Assembly (NCBI RefSeq): GCF_000402035.1
Contig: NC_021289.1
Location: 1,054,001-1,118,000, forward strand
DNA from: Caballeronia insecticola
Lineage (GTDB): Bacteria; Pseudomonadota; Gammaproteobacteria; Burkholderiales; Burkholderiaceae
Direction: 5' to 3'
DNA: 64,000 nt
Shown: positions 17,354 to 25,542 of the stretch, piece after piece
Numbering within the stretch: position 1 is the stretch's first letter
Layout of the letters: each line of letters opens with the position of its first letter
The notes under the pieces: generated by a model
The model's database searches: none
Told to the model about the DNA's origin: nothing
What the model saw: only the letters and a program-made list of their open reading frames with translations
Program-made: the position numbers and the translations under genes

Positions 17354-18862
17354 TCACGCCGCCGATGCACGCAGCGCCGCGAGCGTCGGGCCCATCGGGC
17401 GCACGCGCATGTGCGCAGCGAGATTGCGCCACGGCAGATCGGCGGGATCGGCGGCCATCGGACCAGGCGCTTTCGCGACGAGTATGCGCTCCGCGATCGG
17501 CTCGAAATCCGCGCGAAAATGCACCGAACTCTTGTTCACGAGTATCTTCATGCGCTCCGGCTCGATACCCGCGACACGAAACAGATTGCGGTCGAACACC
17601 TGCATCTTGACGCTGCTTACCGCAATGCGCACGCCTTCGATGCGCAGGCACGCGGTCGGGCCAAGCTCGCCGCTCATGCCGTTGAGCATCGGGCCGTCGA
17701 AGCGGAAGCGCCCATCGGACAGATATTCGACTTCGAACTCGCCTTCGAGCGGCGCGTCGCCCGGCACGTTCGAGCCGCCACCGAGCGCGAGCCGGATGCG
17801 CGCGCCCACGCCCGCGCAATGCGCCGCCTGCGCCGCGCGTTCGTCCCAGATGACGCCCACGGCCGCATCGCATGCGTGGTGGCGCAACAGCGCGCGGACC
17901 ATGCCCATGGTGTTCGAATCGCCGCCGACGCCGGGATTGTCCTGCGTATCCGCGATGATCACGGGCTTCGTCGCCGCGCGACTCGCATCGATCGCTTCGC
18001 GCGCGGCTTCGTCGGGCGAGAGGAACGGCACGGCCCAGCGCGCTTCGTCATTCACCAGCTTCGTGTAGAGCGCATCGACGGCGTTATCCGCCGCGTGCTG
18101 ATCGGACGCGTAGCCCCACAGCACCGGACCGCATTCGTCGAAGTCGGACGCGGGAAAGCCCGGCGCAAACGAAAGCGACATCACCGCGTCCTTCTCCAGC
18201 GCCTCCAGCGTTTCATACATGCCGCGCGCCGGTTCGACGAGCGTGCACATGCCGTTCACCGGAATCAGGAACGGCACGCGGCGCATGGCGCGCCTGAGCG
18301 GGCCGCCGTGCGCGATCCGTTGCTCGAGCAGATGCGCCGCGCGCAAACCCGTGGCCGCCATGTCGACGTGCGGATACGTGCGATACGCGACCAGCGCATC
18401 GGCGAGTTCGACCATGCGGGCCGTCACGTTCGCATGCAGATCGAGCGAGACGACGAGCGGCATCTCATCGCCGACGATGCGCCGCACACGCGCCAGCAAT
18501 TCGCCTTCGCCGTCGTCGAGATGTTCGGTCACCATCGCGCCGTGCAGATCGAGATAGATCGCATCGAAACCGCCCGCACGCACGCGGTCGACGATCGCGC
18601 CCGCAATGCGTTCATACGCGTCTCGCGTCACATGCGCCGATGCGCTCGCGCCCGCCCAGATCACCGGCAGCAGTTCATGCCCTTGCCCTTCGGCCCATTG
18701 AATGAAGCCGCCGATCGGCACGTTCACGTCACGCAACGCGAGGACGTCGGCGCCGTGCGCCATCGGCGGAAAGCCTTCGCCCTGGATGAAGCTCTGGTAG
18801 CTCGCCTTCGTCGGCGCGAAGGTATTGGTTTCGTGCTGGAATCCCGCGATCAGGATTTTCAT
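17354..18862 (-). CDS. M81 family (MlrC-type) metallopeptidase
   Basis: A 502-residue M81 protein. The N-terminus ILIAGFQHETNTFAPTKASY is the family signature; DLHGAMVTEHLDDGEGELL and SLDLHANVT hold probable zinc ligands, and IADTQDNPGVGGDSNTMGMVRALL is the second conserved block. The founding member linearises and degrades microcystin, but most homologues sit beside transporters and act on unknown amides or peptides. Here it is 35 bases after an MFS gene on the same strand, so the pair probably imports and hydrolyses one substrate. Confidence 0.88.
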   Translation of the reverse strand: MKILIAGFQHETNTFAPTKASYQSFIQGEGFPPMAHGADVLALRDVNVPIGGFIQWAEGQGHELLPVIWAGASASAHVTRDAYERIAGAIVDRVRAGGFDAIYLDLHGAMVTEHLDDGEGELLARVRRIVGDEMPLVVSLDLHANVTARMVELADALVAYRTYPHVDMAATGLRAAHLLEQRIAHGGPLRRAMRRVPFLIPVNGMCTLVEPARGMYETLEALEKDAVMSLSFAPGFPASDFDECGPVLWGYASDQHAADNAVDALYTKLVNDEARWAVPFLSPDEAAREAIDASRAATKPVIIADTQDNPGVGGDSNTMGMVRALLRHHACDAAVGVIWDERAAQAAHCAGVGARIRLALGGGSNVPGDAPLEGEFEVEYLSDGRFRFDGPMLNGMSGELGPTACLRIEGVRIAVSSVKMQVFDRNLFRVAGIEPERMKILVNKSSVHFRADFEPIAERILVAKAPGPMAADPADLPWRNLAAHMRVRPMGPTLAALRASAA

Positions 18863-18897
18863 GATGTGTGTCCTTTCGAATCGTCGATTGATGTCGT

Positions 18898-20229
18898 TCA
18901 TGCGGCGTGCGCGTCGGCCTTGGCTGCGGCCACGGAGCGCTTGTTCGTGAGAATCAGCACGCAGGAGATGGCGGCCATGCACGCCATCAACAGCAGTCCG
19001 CCGTTCGTGCTGCCGGTCGATGACTTGATCCAGCCGATCGCCGCCGGTCCCCAGAACCCGCCCGACAGACCGATCGTGTTGATGAGCGCGATGCCACCCG
19101 CCGCGGCTGGTCCCGAGATCGTCTCGGAAGGAATCGCCCAGAAGACCGTGTAGGCCATCCACATGCAGGCGGTGGCGAGCGTGAGGAGCGTGAGCGTGGC
19201 GGCGAGATTGCCCGACGCATACGGCGTCATGACGAGCAGCGCCGCGCCCGCGAGCGCCGGCAGCGCGCTGTGATAGCGGCGCTCCCCGACTCGGTCGGAG
19301 CGGCGGCCCGCGCAGTACATGGCGATGGCGGCGGCGACATACGGAATCGCGACATACCAGCCGAGGCGGATCGTGTCGTGCGTGGAGCCGCTCAGGCCTT
19401 GATCCTTGATCAGCGTGGGCAGCCAGAAGCTGATCGCGTAGATCGGGAAGATGATGCAGAAGTACGCGAGCGCCAGCACGTAGATGCGCAGATTCCTCGC
19501 GACTTCGCGGAACGATTCAATGCGATGCGCCGCGCCGCCGCTGCCGCCCACTTCCGCTTCGACGAGACGCCGTTCGTCCGGACTGAGCCAACGCGCATCG
19601 GCGGGACGGTTGGCGAGCACGCGCCACACGAGCGCACCCAGCGCGATGCACGGCAGCCCTTCGACGAGGAACATCCATTGCCAGCCGCTCAGTCCGCCGA
19701 CGCCGCCGAGCGAGGCAATCAGCCACGCCGACAGCGGCCCGCCGACGACCCCGCCGAGCGGCCCCGCGACGAACACCAGCGCGATGGCGCGCGCCATGCG
19801 TTTCGGCCCGTACCAGCACGACAGGTAATAGATCATGCCCGGCGCGAAGCCCGCTTCGAACACGCCGAGCAGGAAGCGCATCGCATAGAACGCGGGCACG
19901 TTGCGCACGAAAAGCATGCACGCCGACGTGATGCCCCAAAGCACGAGAATGCGGCTGAACGTGAGACGCGCGCCGATTTTCGGCAGCATCAGATTGCTTG
20001 GAATCTCGAACAGCACATAGCCGATGAAAAAGATGCCCGCGCCAACGCCGTACGCCGCATCGGAAAAGCCGAGATCGCTTTGCATCTGGAGTTTCGCAAA
20101 GCCCACGTTCACGCGGTCCAGATACGCAAACATGTAGCACGCGACCAATAGCGGCAAGAGCCGCCAGTTGATTCTGCTGTAAAGCGCCGAAACGGCATCG
20201 CCGCCTCGTCCCGTCTGAATCGTCGGCAT
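18898..20229 (-). CDS. MFS transporter (anion:cation symporter type)
   Basis: A 443-residue major facilitator with about 12 transmembrane segments. CYMFAYLDRVNVGFAKLQM, FEIPSNLMLPKIGAR and FEAGFAPGMIYYLSCWYGP are typical of the ACS family that carries organic anions such as phthalate, tartrate or aldonates. AGGAGG lies before the ATG at 20229. It heads a co-directional set with the M81 peptidase and the hydrolase, divergent from a LysR gene whose probable operator lies in the gap. The substrate is unknown. Confidence 0.88.
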   Translation of the reverse strand: MPTIQTGRGGDAVSALYSRINWRLLPLLVACYMFAYLDRVNVGFAKLQMQSDLGFSDAAYGVGAGIFFIGYVLFEIPSNLMLPKIGARLTFSRILVLWGITSACMLFVRNVPAFYAMRFLLGVFEAGFAPGMIYYLSCWYGPKRMARAIALVFVAGPLGGVVGGPLSAWLIASLGGVGGLSGWQWMFLVEGLPCIALGALVWRVLANRPADARWLSPDERRLVEAEVGGSGGAAHRIESFREVARNLRIYVLALAYFCIIFPIYAISFWLPTLIKDQGLSGSTHDTIRLGWYVAIPYVAAAIAMYCAGRRSDRVGERRYHSALPALAGAALLVMTPYASGNLAATLTLLTLATACMWMAYTVFWAIPSETISGPAAAGGIALINTIGLSGGFWGPAAIGWIKSSTGSTNGGLLLMACMAAISCVLILTNKRSVAAAKADAHAA

Positions 20230-20299
20230 CTGCGCCTCCTATGGTTGTCTCCCCCGTTTTCGGGTAAGGCCATGTTGAGCGTGGGCGAATGTGCTAGCA

Positions 20300-20338
20300 A
20301 GAGCAACTAAGTTCACGTATCGTTGCTCTGTGAGCAAC
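20300..20338. promoter_or_regulatory. LysR-type operator cluster
   Basis: GTTGCTC-TGT-GAGCAAC (20322-20338) is a perfect 7-bp dyad that satisfies the LysR T-N11-A rule (TTGC...GCAA). A third copy, GAGCAAC, lies at 20301-20307, giving the recognition plus activation site layout typical of LysR promoters. It sits between the MFS gene and the LysR gene. Confidence 0.65.
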
Positions 20339-20362
20339 ACTTCGTTTATGAGGACGCAGCCC

Positions 20363-21355
20363 ATGCGCGAGATCAATCAGCAACGTCTGCGCTACTTTCA
20401 CGAGGTGCTGTCGCACGGCACGATCCGCGGCGCGGCGGATCATCTGAATACGTCGCCGTCGGTGATTGCGCGGCAGATCAAACTGCTTGAGGACGAGTTG
20501 GACACCACGCTCTTCGAGCGCGAGGCGCGCGGCGTGCGGCCGACCGAAGCGGCGTTCCATTTGCTCGAGTTCTGGCGCGGCTATCGGGCGCAACAGGAGA
20601 AACTCGAAGATCAGCTTCACGCGCTCAAAGGTCTGCAACAAGGCCAGATTCGCCTCGCCGTGAGCGAGGGTTATGTCGATACGCTCGTCGACGATGTGCT
20701 CGCGCCGTTCTGCGCACGCTATCCGCGTCTGGAAATCGATGTGCAGATGCTCGCCGTCGACGATCTGCTGGAGGAAGTCGCGCAAAGCCGCGCGCATATC
20801 GGCCTGGCCTACAATCCGCCGCCGCACGAGCGCATCGAAACGCGCGCAAGTTCGCCGCAGCCGGTCGTGCTACTCGCGCGGCGCGATCATCCGCTGGCGG
20901 CGCGCGGCGGCGTGGCGCATATCCGCGATCTGCTCGACTATCCGCTCGCGCTGATGCCGCCGTCGTTCGGCATCGGCCATGTCGTGAAGATGCTGGAAAC
21001 CACCGACGGCCTCGCGATCCGTCCCACACTCACGACGAATTCGCTCGGCGCGCTAAAGCGCTTCGTCAGCGCAGAAAATTTCACGACACTGATCGGCGAA
21101 TTCGCCGCGTATCGTGAACTGGCGAGCGGCGAACTGACGACGGTGCCGATCGCGCATCCGTTATTCGAAAGCGCGCAGGCCAGATTGCTCGTGAAGACGG
21201 GACGGCCGCTCGCGGCGGGACCGCAGGAATTGCTCGACTGGATTCTGAGCCGGATGCCGATGTTCGCGCGACCCGTTGCGGCGAGAGTGGCGAAAGCGAC
21301 AAAAGCGACGAAAACAACGAAAGCGCCGAAGCAGCCCCGGCGCTCACGCGGATAG
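20363..21355 (+). CDS. LysR-family transcriptional regulator
   Basis: A 330-residue LysR protein: HTH with [21 protein letters not shown] near residue 20, then an effector domain ([20 protein letters not shown]). The start at 20363 is preceded by GAGGA at suitable spacing; 20348 is the alternative. The C-terminus carries a low-complexity basic tail ([15 protein letters not shown]) beyond the usual end of the family. It is divergent from the MFS-M81-hydrolase set and probably controls it through the GAGCAAC sites. Its last 12 bases overlap the convergent exporter gene. Confidence 0.92.
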   Translation: MREINQQRLRYFHEVLSHGTIRGAADHLNTSPSVIARQIKLLEDELDTTLFEREARGVRPTEAAFHLLEFWRGYRAQQEKLEDQLHALKGLQQGQIRLAVSEGYVDTLVDDVLAPFCARYPRLEIDVQMLAVDDLLEEVAQSRAHIGLAYNPPPHERIETRASSPQPVVLLARRDHPLAARGGVAHIRDLLDYPLALMPPSFGIGHVVKMLETTDGLAIRPTLTTNSLGALKRFVSAENFTTLIGEFAAYRELASGELTTVPIAHPLFESAQARLLVKTGRPLAAGPQELLDWILSRMPMFARPVAARVAKATKATKTTKAPKQPRRSRG

Positions 21356-22570
21356 CGGCGCTGCGTCATCAGGCACATCGGCCAGGCGCGCGGCCGGCGA
21401 CACCGCGATGATCGCCGCCTGCACGACGAAGCCGAGCGTCGCCGCGACAAGACACGGCCCCATGCCGAAGTGCGCGCTGATCGCCGCGCCCGCGAGCGCG
21501 CCCAGCGGACGCGCGCCGTAAGTCGCGGTGCTGTTGAGCGCGGACACGCGGCCCATCATCGTGGCGGGCGTGATGGCCTGGCGCAGCGTCGTCGAGCCGA
21601 CCGTCCATAGAATCGGGCCCGCGCCGAGCAGAAAGAAGCTCGCGGACGCGAGCCAGAACGAAGGCGCGACGAGCGTCGCGACCATCGCAAGCGATGCGGC
21701 CAACCCGCAAAACGGCCCGACGAGCAGCATGCGGCCGAACGCAATGCGCCGCGCGACCAGCGGCGCCGCGAGCGCGCCGCACACCATCCCGACGCCGTAA
21801 GCGCCAAGCGTCACGCCCACCGCCGACGCGCTCAGATGCAGCCGCTGCACGGCATACGGCACGTACACCGCCTGCAAGATGAAGAAGCCGAGGTTGAAGA
21901 ACACGGCGGTCGCGAGCATCGGGCGCAGCAGCGCATCGCGTGCAACGAAGCGCGCGCCTTCGCGCAATTCCGTCAGAAAGTGGCGCGCGACGGCAGGCGT
22001 GCGCGCCGGTTCGCGCACGCCCGCGAGCAGCATCGCCGCGATGGCGGACGAGGTCGCCGCGAAGCCATACGCCGATGCCGCGCCGATCCATCCGACCAGC
22101 AAGCCGCCCAGCGCCGGCCCTGCCGAATAGGCGACGCTGCGCGCAAGCTCGATGCGTCCGTTCGCCGCCGCCAGTCCCGCGCGCTCGACAAGCGCCGACA
22201 CCAGCGCGGGCGCGCCCACGTTGTAGGCCACGGTGCCCGTTGCGCCGAGAAAGCCGAGCAGCGCGAGCAAGGGTAGCGTCAATGAATGCGACAGCACGAG
22301 CAGCAGCACGCAGAACATGGCGAACGCCCGCGCGCATTCGGCGAAGGCCATCAGCGTGCGGCGCGAGCGCCGGTCCGCGACCACGCCAAGCGGTATCGAC
22401 AGCAACAGGAACGGCAGCGTCTGCGCGCTTTGCAACAGGCCGGTTTCAGCAGGCGTCGCGCCGAGCGCGAACACGGCGACGAGCGGCGCGGCTGCGAGAC
22501 CGATCTGCTCGGCGGATTGCGCGAGCAGGTTCGACCAGACGAGACGCCGGAAAGAAGCGGGAAAAGGCAT
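21344..22570 (-). CDS. MFS transporter, EntS-like exporter type
   Basis: A 408-residue major facilitator of the type described as enterobactin-exporter-like (MFS_3). It has about 12 hydrophobic segments, [19 protein letters not shown] as the motif A loop and a mostly hydrophobic C-terminal half. Members export siderophores or drugs, but no siderophore gene is nearby. It overlaps the convergent LysR gene by 12 bases and is the last gene of a long minus-strand run; the gap to the membrane protein upstream is 91 bases. The substrate is unknown. Confidence 0.8.
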   Translation of the reverse strand: MPFPASFRRLVWSNLLAQSAEQIGLAAAPLVAVFALGATPAETGLLQSAQTLPFLLLSIPLGVVADRRSRRTLMAFAECARAFAMFCVLLLVLSHSLTLPLLALLGFLGATGTVAYNVGAPALVSALVERAGLAAANGRIELARSVAYSAGPALGGLLVGWIGAASAYGFAATSSAIAAMLLAGVREPARTPAVARHFLTELREGARFVARDALLRPMLATAVFFNLGFFILQAVYVPYAVQRLHLSASAVGVTLGAYGVGMVCGALAAPLVARRIAFGRMLLVGPFCGLAASLAMVATLVAPSFWLASASFFLLGAGPILWTVGSTTLRQAITPATMMGRVSALNSTATYGARPLGALAGAAISAHFGMGPCLVAATLGFVVQAAIIAVSPAARLADVPDDAAPLSA

Positions 22571-22661
22571 CGGCGATGCTCCGTGACGTTGGGATGCGAG
22601 GTCCCATCGTCACGCTGGCGGCGCGCGTCAGCACTCCAGTTCTTGCGCTGTGATTCGCGCT

Positions 22662-23114
22662 CTATTCCGCCGACTGCTTCGGAAAGAACGTCCCGAGCGC
22701 CGCGGCGATAAAAAACTGAAACGCGCCCAGCCAGTAATTCGAATCGTGCAGCAATTGCAGATGATCCTGCGGCGTCGTGCCCAGGCTGGGCGGCACCACG
22801 AGAAGCGCGAAGATCGAAAGCAAATAGGCAATCGACAGCACGAAGAGAATGCCCGCACGCACCGCCGACACCTCGCGCGCATCCACGGCGGGTGCAGCGG
22901 GTGCAGCGGGCGCGGCGAAGAGCGCGCCCGCGATGAGCGTGAGCGTGGGCATCACCATCGGGACATACCAGCTCCACATCTCGGCCGTGAGTTTGCGGCT
23001 TTCGTCGCTGCCCGAGGCTCCCACGATCGAGCGCATCACGAGCAGACCGACCTGGATCACGAAGAACAACACCCAGATCACCGCGAGCCAGTTCTGACAG
23101 CGTCTCCAGGTCAT
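22662..23114 (-). CDS. Hypothetical inner-membrane protein (four predicted helices)
   Basis: A 150-residue protein that I do not recognise. Hydrophobic stretches at about residues 10-30 (LAVIWVLFFVIQVGLLVM), 50-70 (YVPMVMPTLTLIAGALFAA), 85-107 (RAGILFVLSIAYLLSIFALLVV) and 125-143 suggest four membrane helices. An Ala/Pro-rich loop (PAAPAAPA) separates helices 2 and 3. Its start overlaps the stop of the upstream lipoprotein gene as ATGA, so the two are translationally coupled and likely act together at the envelope. Confidence 0.7.
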   Translation of the reverse strand: MTWRRCQNWLAVIWVLFFVIQVGLLVMRSIVGASGSDESRKLTAEMWSWYVPMVMPTLTLIAGALFAAPAAPAAPAVDAREVSAVRAGILFVLSIAYLLSIFALLVVPPSLGTTPQDHLQLLHDSNYWLGAFQFFIAAALGTFFPKQSAE

Positions 23115-23974
23115 GGCGCACCCGCCAGTCCCGCCCAGAGCGCGCTGCGCTGCAGATGATCGCGCGCCGATATGCTGCCCGGCACGACGACCGCCGCATC
23201 CTGTCCGTCGGCTTTGCGGAATTCGTAGATGAGCACGGTGCAGCGCGTGCCGTCGGCGGTGTTGCGCGTGGAAATCGCGCTCGGCAGGCGATCCGCGCCC
23301 GGCGGCAGCTTGCTCGTGAGATCGCTGTAAGTCGCCTGCTTGCCCGACGTGACCACCGGCTGATCCGTGACGATGAACACGAGCACCTGATAAAAGCCGC
23401 TCGGCGCCGATGCGAAGCGCCGCACCACTTCCGCGATCGACCAGTTCTTGATCTCGCCGACGTTGACCGCCCAGCGATTCGGCGGCGGCATCGGCGTCCA
23501 GTCGGGACGGGTCTGCTCGACGCGCGTGACCATCGCAAAGCCGCCGGGGAAAGCGTAGAACTGACGCCAGTCGTAGCCGGCGGCATCGATCAGATCGCGC
23601 AGCGCGTCTTCGACATCGCCGAACGTCGTCGTGTGGCCCGCCTTCGCCTTGACGAACATAAGCGTAAGCGGCGAAGTCTCGGCGGACGGCGGCGGCACCG
23701 GCGAAGGAAAGCTGTTGATCCGAACCTGCTGATCGAGCTGGCCGGGTTCGTCGGCAGCAGCACCGGCGGTGGCCGTGGCGGCGGCGTCGGATATCTGAAC
23801 GGGCGGAGGCGGCGACGCGGGCTGAGGCGACGGTGCGGGCGGCGGCGCGGGCGCGGTCGAACTCGACGACGTCGATCCCGACTCGGCCGTCTTCCTGCAT
23901 CCGCCGAGCCATGCGACAGCCGCAACGACGAGCCACGCCAGAACCCACGCGCGGAACATCGTCTTCCTTGTCAT
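23111..23974 (-). CDS. Hypothetical lipoprotein with Pro/Ser-rich linker
   Basis: A 287-residue predicted lipoprotein that I do not recognise. The signal peptide ends in a lipobox (AWLGGC), followed by a low-complexity SSSSTAPAPPPAPSPQPASPPPP linker of about 30 residues that could span periplasm or wall. The folded part (about residues 95-287) contains FGDVEDALRDLIDAAGYDWRQFYAFPGGFAMVTRVEQ and FYQVLVFIVTDQPVV, a mixed alpha/beta pattern. GAGGAGA precedes the ATG at 23974. It is coupled to the four-helix membrane protein downstream by a 4-base overlap. Confidence 0.7.
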   Translation of the reverse strand: MTRKTMFRAWVLAWLVVAAVAWLGGCRKTAESGSTSSSSTAPAPPPAPSPQPASPPPPVQISDAAATATAGAAADEPGQLDQQVRINSFPSPVPPPSAETSPLTLMFVKAKAGHTTTFGDVEDALRDLIDAAGYDWRQFYAFPGGFAMVTRVEQTRPDWTPMPPPNRWAVNVGEIKNWSIAEVVRRFASAPSGFYQVLVFIVTDQPVVTSGKQATYSDLTSKLPPGADRLPSAISTRNTADGTRCTVLIYEFRKADGQDAAVVVPGSISARDHLQRSALWAGLAGAP

Positions 23975-24075
23975 GGCGTTCTCCTCGGCGGCAAGCGCGC
24001 GCACGCGCATTGATTAGCATAGGAGAGAAAGCCGCGGACATGGCAGAACGAAATGAAGTCGCAAGCTTCGCGGCG

Positions 24076-24696
24076 CTATTGCCCGCCGCCCTCGATCCGC
24101 GCCTTTTCCGACGCGATGCGCTCGGCGATCTTGCCCGCGAGATCATCGAGCGACGACGACGCCTCCACCTGGTTAATCACGAAGCGCGCCGCCGCGCCGT
24201 AGGGCTTCGGCGCTGCCGCCGACTTCTGGCCTTTGAGCTGATCGTTCGTATCGATCTGCGTGACCGGCGCGCCGGGGCTTGCCGCCAGATCCGCAAGCTG
24301 GACCGTGACGTGCGTGTTGGGCGCCTGCTTGTCCGACGAGCCCATCGACGGAAGTCCGGCGCCGAGTCCCGACGGCAACGTTTCGTCGAACTCGCCGCTC
24401 ACAAGCCAGCCCGATGCCGGCAGCGCGGTTTGCGCCGCCGCGTGGCACGCCGCGACGCCGCGCGCATTCAGCGCCTTCACGATGCCTTCCGCCAACGCCG
24501 ATGCGTTTTCATCCACGCGCATCGTGTTGCGTGCGGCGCGCAGCCGCGAGCCGGGAAAACGCGACGTCGCGCCTTCCTTCACCGCCGTGAAGTCGCGCAC
24601 GAACACGGGCTTGCCGGTCTCCGGACAGGGCGACGGCGTCTGACCGAACGCGAGCACGGCGAACGCCGCGAGCAGCAACACGCATGCTATTTTCAT
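24076..24696 (-). CDS. Exported protein, DUF4410-like
   Basis: A 206-residue protein with a cleavable signal peptide (CVLLLAAFAVLAFG). The mature part has VRDFTAVKEG near its start, then GWLVSGEFDETLPSGLGAG and HVTVQLADLAASPGAPV, the strand-loop pattern of the DUF4410 family (periplasmic or outer-membrane proteins of unknown role). The family assignment is by eye and moderate. Only ten bases separate it from the DUF4239 gene upstream, so the two are one transcription unit. Confidence 0.6.
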   Translation of the reverse strand: MKIACVLLLAAFAVLAFGQTPSPCPETGKPVFVRDFTAVKEGATSRFPGSRLRAARNTMRVDENASALAEGIVKALNARGVAACHAAAQTALPASGWLVSGEFDETLPSGLGAGLPSMGSSDKQAPNTHVTVQLADLAASPGAPVTQIDTNDQLKGQKSAAAPKPYGAAARFVINQVEASSSLDDLAGKIAERIASEKARIEGGGQ

Positions 24697-24706
24697 CGCC
24701 TCTCTC

Positions 24707-25468
24707 CTAACCGCCCAGCCGTGCGAGCGCCTCGCGCATCGCGCCGATCGACACGCGCACCACGCCGTCGAGCGGCGTATCCATTTCGAGTATCAGAAAC
24801 ACCGCGCCCGATGCGCACAGCGCGCACGTCAGGAACGCGACGACGATCGTGCCGTTGTGCGGCGCGAGCACGCCGAACGTGCCGAAGATGATCGCGAGCC
24901 AGAACACCAGCACGAACATCACCGTCTTCGGCACCGAGCCGCCGCGTTGCAGCAGGGCGAGCGAGCGCGCGGCGAACACATCGTCGGCGATCAACAGCGC
25001 GCGGGCCCGCAACGCGTGCTGCGCATCGGTGGCGGGCGCGAGCGCCGCGATGCTGTGCTGGAATTCCTCCATGCGCCCGATGATTTCGGGGCTGTCCAGA
25101 CGCGCTTCGCGAGTCCCGTCGCGCGATGCGAGCAGATCGATCCAGTCGCTGTAATTGCTTTTGAGCGTGGCGCGCAGGCCGTGCGTTTCCGGGCCGTACT
25201 GGGCGAGCGCGCTGTCGAGGCGAATCATGTTCGCCGCGTTGTGAACGAGGTCGTTGTTGACGGTATCGAACGAGGCCTTGGCGGACGAGATCAGCAGCCC
25301 GAGCACGAGCGCCGCGATGGTGGCGACGAGGCCGATCGACAGCTTGATCGCCGCCGCCGATTCGTCGCTCAGGTGATGTTCCGGCAGATAGCGGCTGATC
25401 CAGATGCCGGCCAGCGCGCTCGCGAACACGAGCAGGAACACGCCCAGCGCGAAAATCAGATGAGTCAT
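24707..25468 (-). CDS. DUF4239 (bestrophin-like) membrane protein
   Basis: A 253-residue membrane protein. Two N-terminal hydrophobic helices (IFALGVFLLVFASALAGIWI, LSIGLVATIAALVLGLLI) are followed by SSAKASFDTVNNDLVHNAANMIRLDSALAQYG, the region I associate with DUF4239; two more helices lie near residues 180-225. Families of this type are compared to bestrophin channels but have no proven activity. It precedes the DUF4410-like gene by ten bases and follows the GGDEF/EAL gene by 74 bases on the same strand. Confidence 0.75.
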   Translation of the reverse strand: MTHLIFALGVFLLVFASALAGIWISRYLPEHHLSDESAAAIKLSIGLVATIAALVLGLLISSAKASFDTVNNDLVHNAANMIRLDSALAQYGPETHGLRATLKSNYSDWIDLLASRDGTREARLDSPEIIGRMEEFQHSIAALAPATDAQHALRARALLIADDVFAARSLALLQRGGSVPKTVMFVLVFWLAIIFGTFGVLAPHNGTIVVAFLTCALCASGAVFLILEMDTPLDGVVRVSIGAMREALARLGG

Positions 25469-25542
25469 GCCGTCCCTCGTCCGAACCGGTTCGCCTTGCC
25501 GAATGCGGCGATGATAACGCCGCCGGCGCGCACCGGCGCAAT

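Noticed and set aside
17354..18862. Microcystin degradation by the MlrC-like protein
   Set aside because: MlrA, MlrB and MlrD are absent and M81 proteins are common in non-degraders; only the family can be claimed.
17411..19153. A 580-codon frame on the plus strand over the M81 gene
   Set aside because: Arg/His-rich composition with no motif; the minus-strand frame encodes a clear M81 protein.
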